Below are positions 26,042 to 35,735 of a stretch of DNA of 61,697 bases, piece by piece. Location of the stretch: contig JAJYOI010000006.1 in assembly GCA_021796275.1 (NCBI GenBank), positions 1 through 61,697 of the forward strand, read 5' to 3'. Positions within the stretch are counted from its first letter, which is position 1, and every line of letters starts with the position of its first letter. A program made the translations under genes and the position numbers. The notes beneath the pieces were generated by a model, which was not told the origin of the DNA, did not search any database, and saw only the letters and a list, made by a program, of their open reading frames with translations. This DNA comes from Bacteroidota bacterium (GTDB taxonomy: Bacteria; Bacteroidota; Ignavibacteria; UBA10030; UBA8401).

Positions 26042-26316
26042 AAGCATTCTCTCCTTCCTCTCCCAGCTCGACTCCCGGCGAGGCTGACGAAGATTTTGGC
26101 ACTTATCTTCGCAGCCTCGTTTTTTTTGGGAGCGGAAGGAATCCGGCGGCGTGGCGGGAGATGTGGCAGCGCTGGAGTTACAGTGAGGTTGTTGAGTTTA
26201 GTCTCCAAAAAATTGCAGACCTGAAAGAGGATTACGACGAGATTGGCGACGCAGATGTTGAATATACGGAACAGTTACAGACACTGCTGACGATGAAAAT
26301 ACTGGAAAGAATTTAA
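26002..26316 (+). CDS. -1 frame extension of the tail assembly chaperone (GT-like)
   Basis: After slip at TTTTTTTTT (25993-26001): AIDCEILQAAEIVKAFSPSSPSSTPGEADEDFGTYLRSLVFFGSGRNPAAWREMWQRWSYSEVVEFSLQKIADLKEDYDEIGDADVEYTEQLQTLLTMKILERI, open to TAA at 26314. Confidence 0.7.
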   Translation, partial: AIDCEILQAAEIVKAFSPSSPSSTPGEADEDFGTYLRSLVFFGSGRNPAAWREMWQRWSYSEVVEFSLQKIADLKEDYDEIGDADVEYTEQLQTLLTMKILERI

Positions 26317-26337
26317 CCGCAAAGACGGAATGACGCG

Positions 26338-29193
26338 ATGAATAACACCATTGAAATACGGCTTGTTATCAACGGGCAGGAAGCGATCACAACGCTCCAA
26401 TTGACCGATGAAAATGTGCAGAAGATGGCCGAGCATTTGAACACGCTCGGTGCGAGCGGCGTAAACTCCATCGCTTCGATCCGCGAAAAATATCAGGGGC
26501 TTGTGCAGATCATGGAACAAACCCCGTTGGGGTCAAAAGAATTTGACGACCTGAGCATGATGACAGAAAAAGCGCGTGTGGAATTACAGGGCGCTGAAGC
26601 GCAAATGCAAAAAGCCGCCGGCACAACCGGCAGCGCGCGTATGGCGGTAACCTCATTCTCGCAGACACTGAGCGATTCCACGATGTTTCAAAATTCGTTT
26701 CGCATGGGCATGATGAGCATCGGGAATAACCTCGACCAGCTCGTTTATAATTTAACAAATGTCAAAACGCAGGCGGAAGCAATGGGGACGACAATGAGCA
26801 AAACATTAATGGGCGCGCTCACCGGTCCCGCAGGTATTATGATCGGATTTACCGCGGTGATTGCGTTATTGCAGATTTTGCCGGGGTTATTCGGGAAAAG
26901 CGAACAGAAGATTGAAGATGTCACGCTGAAGACAATTACGCTCACGTCAAAATTTTCAGACTTGCAGACAGCGATCGAAAAAATCGAGAAAGAATTTAAA
27001 GACCTCAGTGTTTCAGAAATAAAAGAAAAGCTGGCAGAAGTTGAAGTGCAGATAGAAAGCGCGATGAAGAAAAGCGAGAAGAGCGCTTCTTCATTTTTTG
27101 GCCAACTCAAATCTTTTCTTAATGAACGGTATGGATTTCAATTCGATGTGAGCGGCGAAGGCGAGCATCTCGCGCTTCTTGATCAGACAAAAAAAACAGG
27201 TGAAAATGAACTCGCAAACCGCAGCCGTGTGAAAGTTTTGGATGGAGAAATTTCCGACCTCCGTGATGCGCAGGCAAAAAAAGGAACAGACATACAGGCA
27301 AATGTTGATGTGATCGCACAAAAAGAACTTGAGCGGACGAATATTTTAAAGACGACAAATCAGCGGATGGATGAGCAGGCGGCAACAGTTATCAAGTTGC
27401 AGCGCGCGCAGGTTGATGTGATGGGAGAGGGCTATGAAAAGCAGAAAGCGGCGGCGAATGCCGCGTTCGCCGAGGCGAAGAACGAGCTCGACCAGGAATT
27501 GCGCGACAAGAAAATTTCGCAGGAACAATACACGGAATTTTTGACGATTGAAAGCACGAAAAGGAAAAATGATCTACAAAAAGCAGAGCGGGAAAAGGAT
27601 GACTTTTCCATCGCCACGCGCAGCGATGCGCTGAAAAGAATGGCGGGGATGGAATCCGCCGACGCGCTGACGAAAATAAATCTTGACGAGAAAATAGCGC
27701 AGAGCGAAGCTGCACAAACCGGGGCAACAGAAGAAAAGAAATTAGAGATCACGCGGGACTTTGCGCTGAAGCGCGTGCAGGCAGAAAGCGATGCGCAGCT
27801 TCAGATTCTCACCATCGAACGGAATGCGCTCGAAGAACGGAAAAAAGAATCTGGATTATCGGAAAAAGAAAAGCAGCAGATCGAAGTTGACTTGAAAGTG
27901 AACGATGACGCGGTGAAGAAAACGCTCGACGATCTGAAAAATAAAAAAGCAGAGATTGCTGTTGATTTTAAGGTGAGCACCGGCGCGCTTCCGGCGATGG
28001 GTACGATTGCGGCGAAAGAAGCGGAGATTTCCGAACTTCAAAAAGAATATTCAAAAGCGACGACAGACTCGCAGCGCGCCGATCTCCAAAAACGAATTGA
28101 CACACATCAGGCGGCGCTCACAAAAATGAGTTATAGTGAAAAACAATTCGGGCAAGATGTGTACGCCGGGATGAAGTCGCTGTATCAAAACATCGCTCAA
28201 CTCATCAATCAAGGCGCACAGAACCAGCTCAACCGGACGCTGAAGCAAGTCAACACAGAAAAAGACGCCGCGGAAAAAAAGATTGAGGACCAGCACAGCA
28301 CGGCTGCCGATCAACTCGAGCAGGACAAAGAGACGCAGCTCTCCTACGCAACGACACAGGCACAAAAAGATGCCATTAACAAAAAATATGCAGCGGACAA
28401 AAAAGCACTTGACAAAAAAGCCGACGCCGACAAAGCAAAGATCGACGCCGACGCCGCTGCGCGAACGAAAGAAGCGCAACTCGAGGCGTTTACCGTGCAG
28501 AAAAATCTTTCGTACGTTACGGCAATTATTAATGTTGCTGAGGCTGTAACAAAAGCTTTGGCTTCTGCGCCGCTGCCGTACAGCTTAATTCTTGCAGGCA
28601 TTGCAGCTGCTGCCGGCGCAGTGCAGGTCGCAACAATCGCAAGCTCAGAACCGCCGGGAATGGCGGAAGGCGGAATTTTTAAAGATACCGGAAAAGTTTC
28701 CGGACCCGGCGGGCCAAAAGACGACAAGGTGAATGCGCGTCTTTCGAACGGCGAATTTGTCGTCAACGCCGATGCCGCAGCGAAAAACATTGATGAGCTC
28801 ATTGAACTGAATCAGAAAAATTATTCCATCGCGGACAGAATTAAAATAACGACACGGTTTCTCGCAGATCGGCAGATCGAGAGCGCATCGAAATATGATT
28901 CTATGGTGCTTCCGTTCGCGCGCGGCGGACAGATGCAGCTAAGCGCGATTGGCAAATTAAAACCCAGTGATTATCAGGTTGCGATTCCGAAGGTTGTATT
29001 GCCGAGCGCAACCCAGGCATTGCTGCGCGTAGAGACACAGCAACCGGTTTTAGATACCGCCAAATTGGAGAACAAAGTTGATAAACTTGCAAATGCGATC
29101 GCGGAACAGCCGCTCGTGTTGGAGTTGGACGGCGAAAGAATTACGCAGACGGTAGAGAAGCAACAGCGTCTGAACAAACTTAAAAAATACTAA
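26338..29193 (+). CDS. Tape measure protein
   Basis: 951 aa, long coiled coils and hydrophobic segments; follows the frameshift chaperone. Confidence 0.8.
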   Translation: MNNTIEIRLVINGQEAITTLQLTDENVQKMAEHLNTLGASGVNSIASIREKYQGLVQIMEQTPLGSKEFDDLSMMTEKARVELQGAEAQMQKAAGTTGSARMAVTSFSQTLSDSTMFQNSFRMGMMSIGNNLDQLVYNLTNVKTQAEAMGTTMSKTLMGALTGPAGIMIGFTAVIALLQILPGLFGKSEQKIEDVTLKTITLTSKFSDLQTAIEKIEKEFKDLSVSEIKEKLAEVEVQIESAMKKSEKSASSFFGQLKSFLNERYGFQFDVSGEGEHLALLDQTKKTGENELANRSRVKVLDGEISDLRDAQAKKGTDIQANVDVIAQKELERTNILKTTNQRMDEQAATVIKLQRAQVDVMGEGYEKQKAAANAAFAEAKNELDQELRDKKISQEQYTEFLTIESTKRKNDLQKAEREKDDFSIATRSDALKRMAGMESADALTKINLDEKIAQSEAAQTGATEEKKLEITRDFALKRVQAESDAQLQILTIERNALEERKKESGLSEKEKQQIEVDLKVNDDAVKKTLDDLKNKKAEIAVDFKVSTGALPAMGTIAAKEAEISELQKEYSKATTDSQRADLQKRIDTHQAALTKMSYSEKQFGQDVYAGMKSLYQNIAQLINQGAQNQLNRTLKQVNTEKDAAEKKIEDQHSTAADQLEQDKETQLSYATTQAQKDAINKKYAADKKALDKKADADKAKIDADAAARTKEAQLEAFTVQKNLSYVTAIINVAEAVTKALASAPLPYSLILAGIAAAAGAVQVATIASSEPPGMAEGGIFKDTGKVSGPGGPKDDKVNARLSNGEFVVNADAAAKNIDELIELNQKNYSIADRIKITTRFLADRQIESASKYDSMVLPFARGGQMQLSAIGKLKPSDYQVAIPKVVLPSATQALLRVETQQPVLDTAKLENKVDKLANAIAEQPLVLELDGERITQTVEKQQRLNKLKKY

Positions 29194-29221
29194 TTTTGAG
29201 TTTTAAATTGTGAATTGAGCG

Positions 29222-30661
29222 ATGGCGATAGTATCAAAAGACATGGGCAGTATTGTTGTTGCGGCGGGAACGCTGAAAGTGACGCTGTTCTACGACAATA
29301 CAGTGATTGATAATGCCGCGAAAATTCCGAGCGCAGCGGATTCCTTTATGAATTTCGGCGATGTGGTGGAAAAATTAGACGACTCAGCAGGGATTATTCA
29401 AATCGGTGAGATGAGTTTTGCGCTGCGCGAAGACTATACGAACTATATTGCCGGAGTTTGGTACACACTGTTTGTCAATGGCAGCGAAACACAATTCAGA
29501 TTTTATCTTGACGAGGGTGCGGGCGACACGTTTCTTTTTTGGGGTTACGTCCCGAAACAAAAAGGCGCCGTGACGGCGAAAGAATTGTACGTCGCCAATC
29601 CCGGAGCGAGCGGCACATATATTCGGCGGCTGACGGTGAAGCTGCTCAGCTTGCAGCGGAAGATTTTAGATGCGAGTGTGAGCGATTTTGAAGCATCGGT
29701 GAAGGCTGCGAATTATGAATCTTATAACTCCAGCACAGACACATACAATCTTTCGTTTCGGCGATTTTTTACAAGCTTTATAAAAACCGCATTTGGATCG
29801 AGCGGGTATGATCAGGACGCATCGGTTGATTTTCCGACTTCGGGGAATGCTGTGATTCAATTGTGGGATGCGCTTGCCAACAACTGGAAATCTTTTGCCG
29901 ATTGTCTTATTTTTCAAAAAACCGGATCAACGTTTAATTTATTCTTCAACGGCCTAAGCACAGTCACATGGTCAAAAAAGTATTCAACGTGCAAGGAAAT
30001 TTTAAAAGTTTTATGTTTCCAGTTCGGTGTAGTCCCAACATATAATTATGATATAGTTAATAACCGGCATGTTTTAATCTTGCGCCAGCGCGGTAGAGAT
30101 GGTAATTTTTTAATTTTCAATAATACCGAACATCGCCCGGCTGAATGGCAACTGATTAACGATATTAATATCGATCGAGCAAAAGCCTTCCGCGCGACTG
30201 ATGAAACTTTTTATTCAGCAGACATTCCAAGCGCGGATTCATACGACACCAGCCTTCCAGTTTTTTTTCTTAATGCATCGAGTGTAGGTGTTTTTAATTG
30301 GTATGAACAGTTTACGCTTTATGACCCTGCCAGCCTTGCATATCCAAGCAAAATGCGTTATTACAACAAATCTTCGGCGGCAATGATAGAGGGCGAAGGA
30401 ACCGCAACTGATCATAATGATTTAATTAACATTTATAAATATTATCAATCGCAATTTTCCACTTTCGGGATATTTTGTTCGCGCTCATATCGCGGCATAA
30501 AGGCATCGGACGACGGCGGTTCGACATACAAACATACGGTCGTTTATCCCGGCTGCCGGACGCAAATTCATGACGGCATCTCGAATAAAAATTTCTATGC
30601 AAACGAAGTGAAAAAGAACGTCTCGAAAAACGAAATGAAAATCACATGGGTGCAGGAATAA
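29222..30661 (+). CDS. Distal tail / tail tip protein
   Basis: 479 aa, follows tape measure. Confidence 0.5.
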   Translation: MAIVSKDMGSIVVAAGTLKVTLFYDNTVIDNAAKIPSAADSFMNFGDVVEKLDDSAGIIQIGEMSFALREDYTNYIAGVWYTLFVNGSETQFRFYLDEGAGDTFLFWGYVPKQKGAVTAKELYVANPGASGTYIRRLTVKLLSLQRKILDASVSDFEASVKAANYESYNSSTDTYNLSFRRFFTSFIKTAFGSSGYDQDASVDFPTSGNAVIQLWDALANNWKSFADCLIFQKTGSTFNLFFNGLSTVTWSKKYSTCKEILKVLCFQFGVVPTYNYDIVNNRHVLILRQRGRDGNFLIFNNTEHRPAEWQLINDINIDRAKAFRATDETFYSADIPSADSYDTSLPVFFLNASSVGVFNWYEQFTLYDPASLAYPSKMRYYNKSSAAMIEGEGTATDHNDLINIYKYYQSQFSTFGIFCSRSYRGIKASDDGGSTYKHTVVYPGCRTQIHDGISNKNFYANEVKKNVSKNEMKITWVQE

Positions 30662-30662
30662 T

Positions 30663-31319
30663 ATGGCAAATCTCATTTTAGGATGGAGCGATTCAAATTC
30701 AATGCCCGCGTCAACCGATCCACTGCATTATCGGTCGTTTGCCGCGACATCTCTTGATGACCGGGAGATCGTTGAGGCGTCGGTCGTTGACGACGCTATG
30801 CTTGATTGGTCAAAACAAAAGACCGTTTTGGGAATCTATCGAAAGCTGAAAGCACACCTGAAAACCGCGGACATCGTTGGAAACAGGGATTTTTTTGAAG
30901 CGTTCTGCAATTCACAATACCGCTGGGCGCTGGTCAATGCAGGCGGGTATTATTTTAACGAGGGAAATTATAGCTCTCCCTCGGCGGTACCCGTGCAATT
31001 TGAAAACGCGGATACACAGAAGTTTGACGTGCCAAATCTCATTGAGAACGGACTGCAATTTGTAACAAAAAAAATCTATCAACGCTCCGCGAAGCCAACT
31101 GGATCGGCAGAGATAGGTGGAACAATTTATATCCACCTTACAAGCACTATGGCTTTAAAATGCAATGTGTTTGGTGGTCCGATTGGTGGTCCCTATATCT
31201 ATCTTGGTTATTTTGTCTCAGGCTATTTTAGCGACGCAATTGGGCACGCTGCTTATAAATTAACGGTCGTGGGGATGGGTGGAGAGAGTGAAATGTCGGA
31301 TGAATTCCAGCCGACATAA
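30663..31319 (+). CDS. Tail tip / adhesion-associated protein, last phage gene
   Basis: 218 aa, abuts the right end. Confidence 0.45.
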   Translation: MANLILGWSDSNSMPASTDPLHYRSFAATSLDDREIVEASVVDDAMLDWSKQKTVLGIYRKLKAHLKTADIVGNRDFFEAFCNSQYRWALVNAGGYYFNEGNYSSPSAVPVQFENADTQKFDVPNLIENGLQFVTKKIYQRSAKPTGSAEIGGTIYIHLTSTMALKCNVFGGPIGGPYIYLGYFVSGYFSDAIGHAAYKLTVVGMGGESEMSDEFQPT

Positions 31320-31320
31320 A

Positions 31321-31365
31321 AAATCTCAAGTATGTGGTAAAAAAATCTCAAATTGGTGGAAAATT
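31321..31365 (-). repeat. Putative transposase end-binding sites R2 and R1, 22 bp apart, inverted relative to the left end
   Basis: Reverse complement reads TTTTCCACCAATTTGAGATTTTTTTACCACATACTTGAGATTT. Confidence 0.6.
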
Positions 31366-31376
31366 ACAATAAAAAA

Positions 31377-31408
31377 AACTTGGGGAATTCAAAGACGCCT
31401 CTTCCCCA
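31377..31408 (-). terminator. tag terminator; its T-tract is the phage target site
   Basis: Reverse strand TGGGGAA...TTCCCCA then AGTTTTTTTTAT, directly at the phage right end. Confidence 0.65.
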
Positions 31409-31439
31409 TCTTAAACAGAAGCATAAGAAGACGAGTCTC

Positions 31440-32033
31440 TCACTCCAGTTCTTTCCGCCGAAAACATTTAACCAGATGATCGTTCACCATACCAACGGCT
31501 TGCATGAACGAATAACAAATTGTCGAACCGACAAATGTAAAGCCGCGCTTTTTCAGATCTTTGCTCATCGCATCGGATTCCGGCGTGGTAGGCGGGACAT
31601 TGCTCATGTTCGCACGGGAATTTTGCTTTGGTTTCCCGCCGACAAACTTCCAAATGTAGGTATCAAAGCTGCCGAACTCTTTTTGAATTGCGAGGAAAGC
31701 CTGTGCATTGCGTATCGCGGCAGAAATTTTCAACTTGTTTCGCACGATCCCTTTGTCCGCAAGAAGCTGTTCCACTTTTCGTTTGTCATAGCGCGCAATT
31801 TTTTTCGCGGCAAAATTGTCAAAGGCTTTGCGGTACGCTTCGCGTTTACGGAGAATTGTGATCCAGCTTAATCCGGCTTGTGCGCCTTCAAGAATAATCA
31901 TCTCAAACAACTTCCTGTCATCATGCACAGGCACACCCCATTCTTCATCATGATATTTCTTATACAGCGAATCGTTGTTGCCCCAAGGGCATCGAATTTT
32001 CTCTGTCGCCTGCGGCGCCATCTTCGATTTCAT
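31440..32033 (-). CDS. tag: DNA-3-methyladenine glycosylase I
   Basis: [44 protein letters not shown]. Confidence 0.92.
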   Translation of the reverse strand: MKSKMAPQATEKIRCPWGNNDSLYKKYHDEEWGVPVHDDRKLFEMIILEGAQAGLSWITILRKREAYRKAFDNFAAKKIARYDKRKVEQLLADKGIVRNKLKISAAIRNAQAFLAIQKEFGSFDTYIWKFVGGKPKQNSRANMSNVPPTTPESDAMSKDLKKRGFTFVGSTICYSFMQAVGMVNDHLVKCFRRKELE

Positions 32034-32425
32034 GTGTTCTCCGTTTCGATCACAGCATCCGCTTCAATTTCTACGAGCATCTCCGGCGCAATCAGACGGC
32101 TCACTTGCACCATTGTCGTTGCAGGAAGAATCTTCTTAAAAAATTCACGATGCGCTTTCCCGATCTGTTCCCATTGGCTGATATCCGTGACAAAGATGCG
32201 AGTGCGGACAACATCGCGGAGTGCTGCGCCGGCTTTTTTTAGTGCAGCGTCAATATTTTTTATCACCTGAACTGTTTGCATATACGGATCACCAATTCCG
32301 ACGATGCTGCCGTTCGCGTCGGTTGCCGTTGTTCCGGTGACGTAAACGGTATTCCCCATGCGCACAGCGCGGGAATAGCCGACAATCGGCTCCCACGGCG
32401 TTCCGCTCGAAATGTTTTGCCTCAT
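32030..32425 (-). CDS. RidA/YjgF-family protein
   Basis: [25 protein letters not shown]...[24 protein letters not shown]. Confidence 0.9.
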   Translation of the reverse strand: MRQNISSGTPWEPIVGYSRAVRMGNTVYVTGTTATDANGSIVGIGDPYMQTVQVIKNIDAALKKAGAALRDVVRTRIFVTDISQWEQIGKAHREFFKKILPATTMVQVSRLIAPEMLVEIEADAVIETENT

Positions 32426-32599
32426 TGGAATTCTCCTTATTATGTGCTAAAAAGCTAAGAAAAAAAATTTGGAGAACAAATTGATGCATTCTCATGTTAT
32501 ACATATTAACCGTTTGCGCTGCTTTAGGCAATTCACGATATTAACACGTCACTTCATCATTTCAGCGAAAAATGACTTTTCAAAAAGCTGTACCGTGTA

Positions 32600-33610
32600 G
32601 TGACAAGGCGATTCGCTTTCAAATTCCAAAAACAAATTAGTGACGCTGTGAAATATTCCTGCATTCTTGTGCGGTTTGTAGCTGTTACTGCATTTTCAAT
32701 GCTAATTAGTTACAGTGCTGCCGCATTTTCCAACAATCCGGTTGCAACGCCGGCAATGGCTTCATTCTCGAGCGGCGAAACACAATCCACTTCACACGAT
32801 TCGCTCCATCTTGCAGGAGAGAATCCAACGACGCTTCATTGGTACGATATGATCGCGAATGTTCCCGGCAATTGGGTCCGGTATAGCAAAGAAACTTTTC
32901 GCACAGAAAAAATTCCTGAGTATGCCGCCGTCGCGGCGGCAACCACTGCATTAGTATTTACCGATAACGGCACATGGCGCACTGCTGATAAATGGTACCG
33001 CAGTTCGTCATCTGTGAAATGGGCGAGCGATTTTTTTACCGAAATGGGAGACGGGCGTTCGCAATTCGGATTGGCAGGAGCGTTTGCAGCGTACGGATTG
33101 ATTGCCGGAGATAATCGTGCGGTTCGAACGGGCAGTGAAATTGTTGAAGCTGTGCTTGCTTCCGGCGGAGTTGTGCAGATATTAAAACACATCACCGGAA
33201 GAGAAAGCCCGTTTGTTTCTACTCAACCGACAGGCATTTGGCGATTCTTTCCGAATCAAATCAAGTATCATAAACAAGTGCCGCATTATGATGCCTTTCC
33301 GTCGGGTCATCTTACAACATCGCTCGTCACGGTCATTGTTGTTGCCGACAATTATCCGGAGCTGACATGGATCCGGCCTGTGGGCTATGCGCTGTGCGGA
33401 CTTATTAGCGTGAGTATGGTGAATACCGGTATTCATTGGTACAGCGACTATCCGCTGGCAATTGCGCTTGGTTCTGCATTCGGAGAAATTGTCGCGCATC
33501 CCGAAGGTGAAACGGTTGCACATCTCGGCGCACAGAAAAAAATTCCCGTATCCATCGGTCCCTTTTTAAATGGATCAGAAGTTGGTGTAGATGTCACACT
33601 TGCATTATAA
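32600..33610 (+). CDS. PAP2-family phosphatase
   Basis: KHITGRESP, FPSGH, GIHWYSDYPLAIALG. Confidence 0.8.
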   Translation: MTRRFAFKFQKQISDAVKYSCILVRFVAVTAFSMLISYSAAAFSNNPVATPAMASFSSGETQSTSHDSLHLAGENPTTLHWYDMIANVPGNWVRYSKETFRTEKIPEYAAVAAATTALVFTDNGTWRTADKWYRSSSSVKWASDFFTEMGDGRSQFGLAGAFAAYGLIAGDNRAVRTGSEIVEAVLASGGVVQILKHITGRESPFVSTQPTGIWRFFPNQIKYHKQVPHYDAFPSGHLTTSLVTVIVVADNYPELTWIRPVGYALCGLISVSMVNTGIHWYSDYPLAIALGSAFGEIVAHPEGETVAHLGAQKKIPVSIGPFLNGSEVGVDVTLAL

Positions 33611-33615
33611 TCATT

Positions 33616-34620
33616 ATGAGGCGCACAACTATGGCTGGATTCACGTGGTTGAAATATTCTGCCGCATTTTCCGGATTTCTTTTTGCCGCCTTTATTTCCG
33701 AAACTGTTGACGCAGCACAGCTTGGAAACGGACAAGTCGGGACAATGGCTAAGGATTCTCTGGGCACTTTTGTTATGTCGGCATCCGTGTCTGATGTTCC
33801 GATCAATCAGAACGTCACGGTTCAAACTCAGAGCACCGTGCGATGGTATACGATGATCACCAAGCTTCCCCGCGACTGGAACAACTTCGGCAATGAACTA
33901 TTTGATACGCACACTATACCGGTGGTCGCAGGGCTTGGTGTAACGACGATCGCCTTTATGATCTTCGATCATAAGACTTATGCACAAACAAGAAGTTTCT
34001 TCAGCAACTCCTCGTTCTTACAACACACGCGCGATGATATTGTTAACGCCGGCGACGGAAAATATCATCTCATTGCAATCGGCGGTTTCGCCGCCATCGG
34101 CTTGGCAACGAGCGATAATCGCTTGCTGCGGACTTCGAGCGAAATGGTGGAGGCATTTCTTGCAAGCGGAATGGTGGTGCAAATTTTAAAACATACAACA
34201 GGAAGAGAAAGCCCTAGTGCCGCAATGCCTGATTACGACGGAGATTGGCGATTATTTCCGAACCAGAAACAATATCAACTGCACCAGCCGCGGTATTATT
34301 CATTTCCGTCGGGGCATCTCGCAACGATGGTTGGCTCACTTACCGTGCTTAACGAGAACTATCCGGAATATCGTGTATGGCTCAGACCAGCAAGCTACCT
34401 GCTGACCGGAATGTTGGGAGTAAGTTTAGTGGGAAAAGGAATGCACTGGTACAGCGATTTACCTCTCGGCATTGCGCTGGGATATTCCTTTGGGGAAATT
34501 GTCTCATACCGCAATGGCATCAATGTTAGCCGTTCACTCGGAGAAAATTTCCCGCAGATCAATCTCTCTCCGTCTTTTACGATGTACGGCGGAGGTGTAG
34601 GCTTGAATGTTGAGTGGTAA
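33616..34620 (+). CDS. PAP2-family phosphatase, paralog of the upstream gene
   Basis: KHTTGRESP, FPSGH, GMHWYSDLPLGIALG. Confidence 0.8.
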   Translation: MRRTTMAGFTWLKYSAAFSGFLFAAFISETVDAAQLGNGQVGTMAKDSLGTFVMSASVSDVPINQNVTVQTQSTVRWYTMITKLPRDWNNFGNELFDTHTIPVVAGLGVTTIAFMIFDHKTYAQTRSFFSNSSFLQHTRDDIVNAGDGKYHLIAIGGFAAIGLATSDNRLLRTSSEMVEAFLASGMVVQILKHTTGRESPSAAMPDYDGDWRLFPNQKQYQLHQPRYYSFPSGHLATMVGSLTVLNENYPEYRVWLRPASYLLTGMLGVSLVGKGMHWYSDLPLGIALGYSFGEIVSYRNGINVSRSLGENFPQINLSPSFTMYGGGVGLNVEW

Positions 34621-34642
34621 AGCCTTCACCAAAAATATGTTT

Positions 34643-35713
34643 TTACACCGGAAGCGTGAAATGAAATTTTGCGCCGCTTCCCGGTTTTGATTCCGCCCAA
34701 ATTTTTCCATTGTGAGCTTCAACAATCTTTTTGCAGATCGCTAAGCCAAGTCCGGTTGCTCTCTCTTTAGATTTTTTTCCAACTACGTGCTTGTATTTGT
34801 CAAACAGGTGCGGCATATTTTCGTCTGAAATTCCACTGCCGGTATCCACAACTGAAATTTGCACCGCTGATGGCTTCGCATTGGAGATAACGCTAATGGT
34901 TCCGCCTTTCGAAGTGAACCGCAGCGCGTTATTAAGAAGATTCTCCAGCACTTGCTCAATGCGCTCGGCATCAACACTGACCGCCGGAAAATGATCAGCT
35001 TCCTGCCACTGCAGCACAATACCGACACTGCGCGCCTGCACTTCAAACCGCCGGCAGACGCTGCCAATCAAATTCTGCAGATCAACAGAATTCTTCGCCA
35101 AAGAAATCTTCCCAGCCTCAAGCTTTGTCACATCAATCATATCATCCAATATTGATTGCATGTGTTCTGAGGAATCGTTGAGGTAGTGAAGCAATTGCTC
35201 CTGTTCCGGTGTTACGGGACCTGCCCAGCCCTTCATAAAATATCCGACTGATGTGCGCATACCATTCAACGGAGTGCGGAGGTCGAGCAACAATGTTGTT
35301 GTGTACTGAGTTTCAAGATTGCGCAGGCGTTCTTCAGCTTCCCGCGCGCGCATAATGGAATGTATTTTGAACAACAGGCTTTCGGCATCAACCGGTTTCA
35401 CCATGAATTCGCTGGCGCCAAGTTTCATGCAGTCGACGGCAATACGAATATCATCAACGCCGGTAAGAACAATGATGTCCACATTAACGGCCTGCTCCTT
35501 GCAGAATTTCAACACTTCAATTCCGTCCTTTCCCGGCATGCGCAGATCCAGCAACATGATATCGAACAATTTCTCTTTCACTTTGCGGATTGCTTCATCG
35601 CCATCAACAGCAGTTTCAACCGGAAAGCCTTCTTCGGCAAGAATGTCTTTCAGCAGCATTCGAAATGTTTCTTCATCATCCACAACCAGCATTTTAGCTT
35701 TTATATTGTCCAT
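34643..35713 (-). CDS. Hybrid receiver-histidine kinase
   Basis: MDNIKAKMLVVDDEETF receiver; HATPase VDTGSGISDENMPHLFDKYK, GLGLAICKKIVEAHNG. Confidence 0.85.
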   Translation of the reverse strand: MDNIKAKMLVVDDEETFRMLLKDILAEEGFPVETAVDGDEAIRKVKEKLFDIMLLDLRMPGKDGIEVLKFCKEQAVNVDIIVLTGVDDIRIAVDCMKLGASEFMVKPVDAESLLFKIHSIMRAREAEERLRNLETQYTTTLLLDLRTPLNGMRTSVGYFMKGWAGPVTPEQEQLLHYLNDSSEHMQSILDDMIDVTKLEAGKISLAKNSVDLQNLIGSVCRRFEVQARSVGIVLQWQEADHFPAVSVDAERIEQVLENLLNNALRFTSKGGTISVISNAKPSAVQISVVDTGSGISDENMPHLFDKYKHVVGKKSKERATGLGLAICKKIVEAHNGKIWAESKPGSGAKFHFTLPV

Positions 35714-35735
35714 AGCAAAAACCCTTTTGAAGTGT

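Larger units (their letters stand above)
3616..31368 (+). mobile_element. Mu-type transposable prophage with siphovirus-like tail module
   Basis: TG (3616) ... CA (31368) ends; CCAC(...)TGAGA sites at position 10 from each end in inverted orientation; flanking ATAA at 3612-3615 and 31369-31372; MuA-, MuB-, Gam-, gpF- and gp28/29-like genes inside. Confidence 0.88.

Noticed and set aside
28051-28479. Reverse ORF within the tape measure gene
   Set aside because: Low-complexity shadow of Lys/Ala/Asp-rich coiled coil.
3616-31368. CRISPR array or diversity-generating retroelement
   Set aside because: No regularly spaced repeat-spacer units and no reverse transcriptase-like ORF seen.
3616-31368. 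Site-specific (integrase-type) prophage
   Set aside because: No tyrosine or serine integrase ORF; MuA/MuB-like genes and TG...CA ends indicate transposition.
3844-31420. TAAG-flanked TG...CA pair (TG at 3848, CA near 31421)
   Set aside because: Would leave the left CCAC/TGAGA sites outside the element and lacks matching terminal sites.
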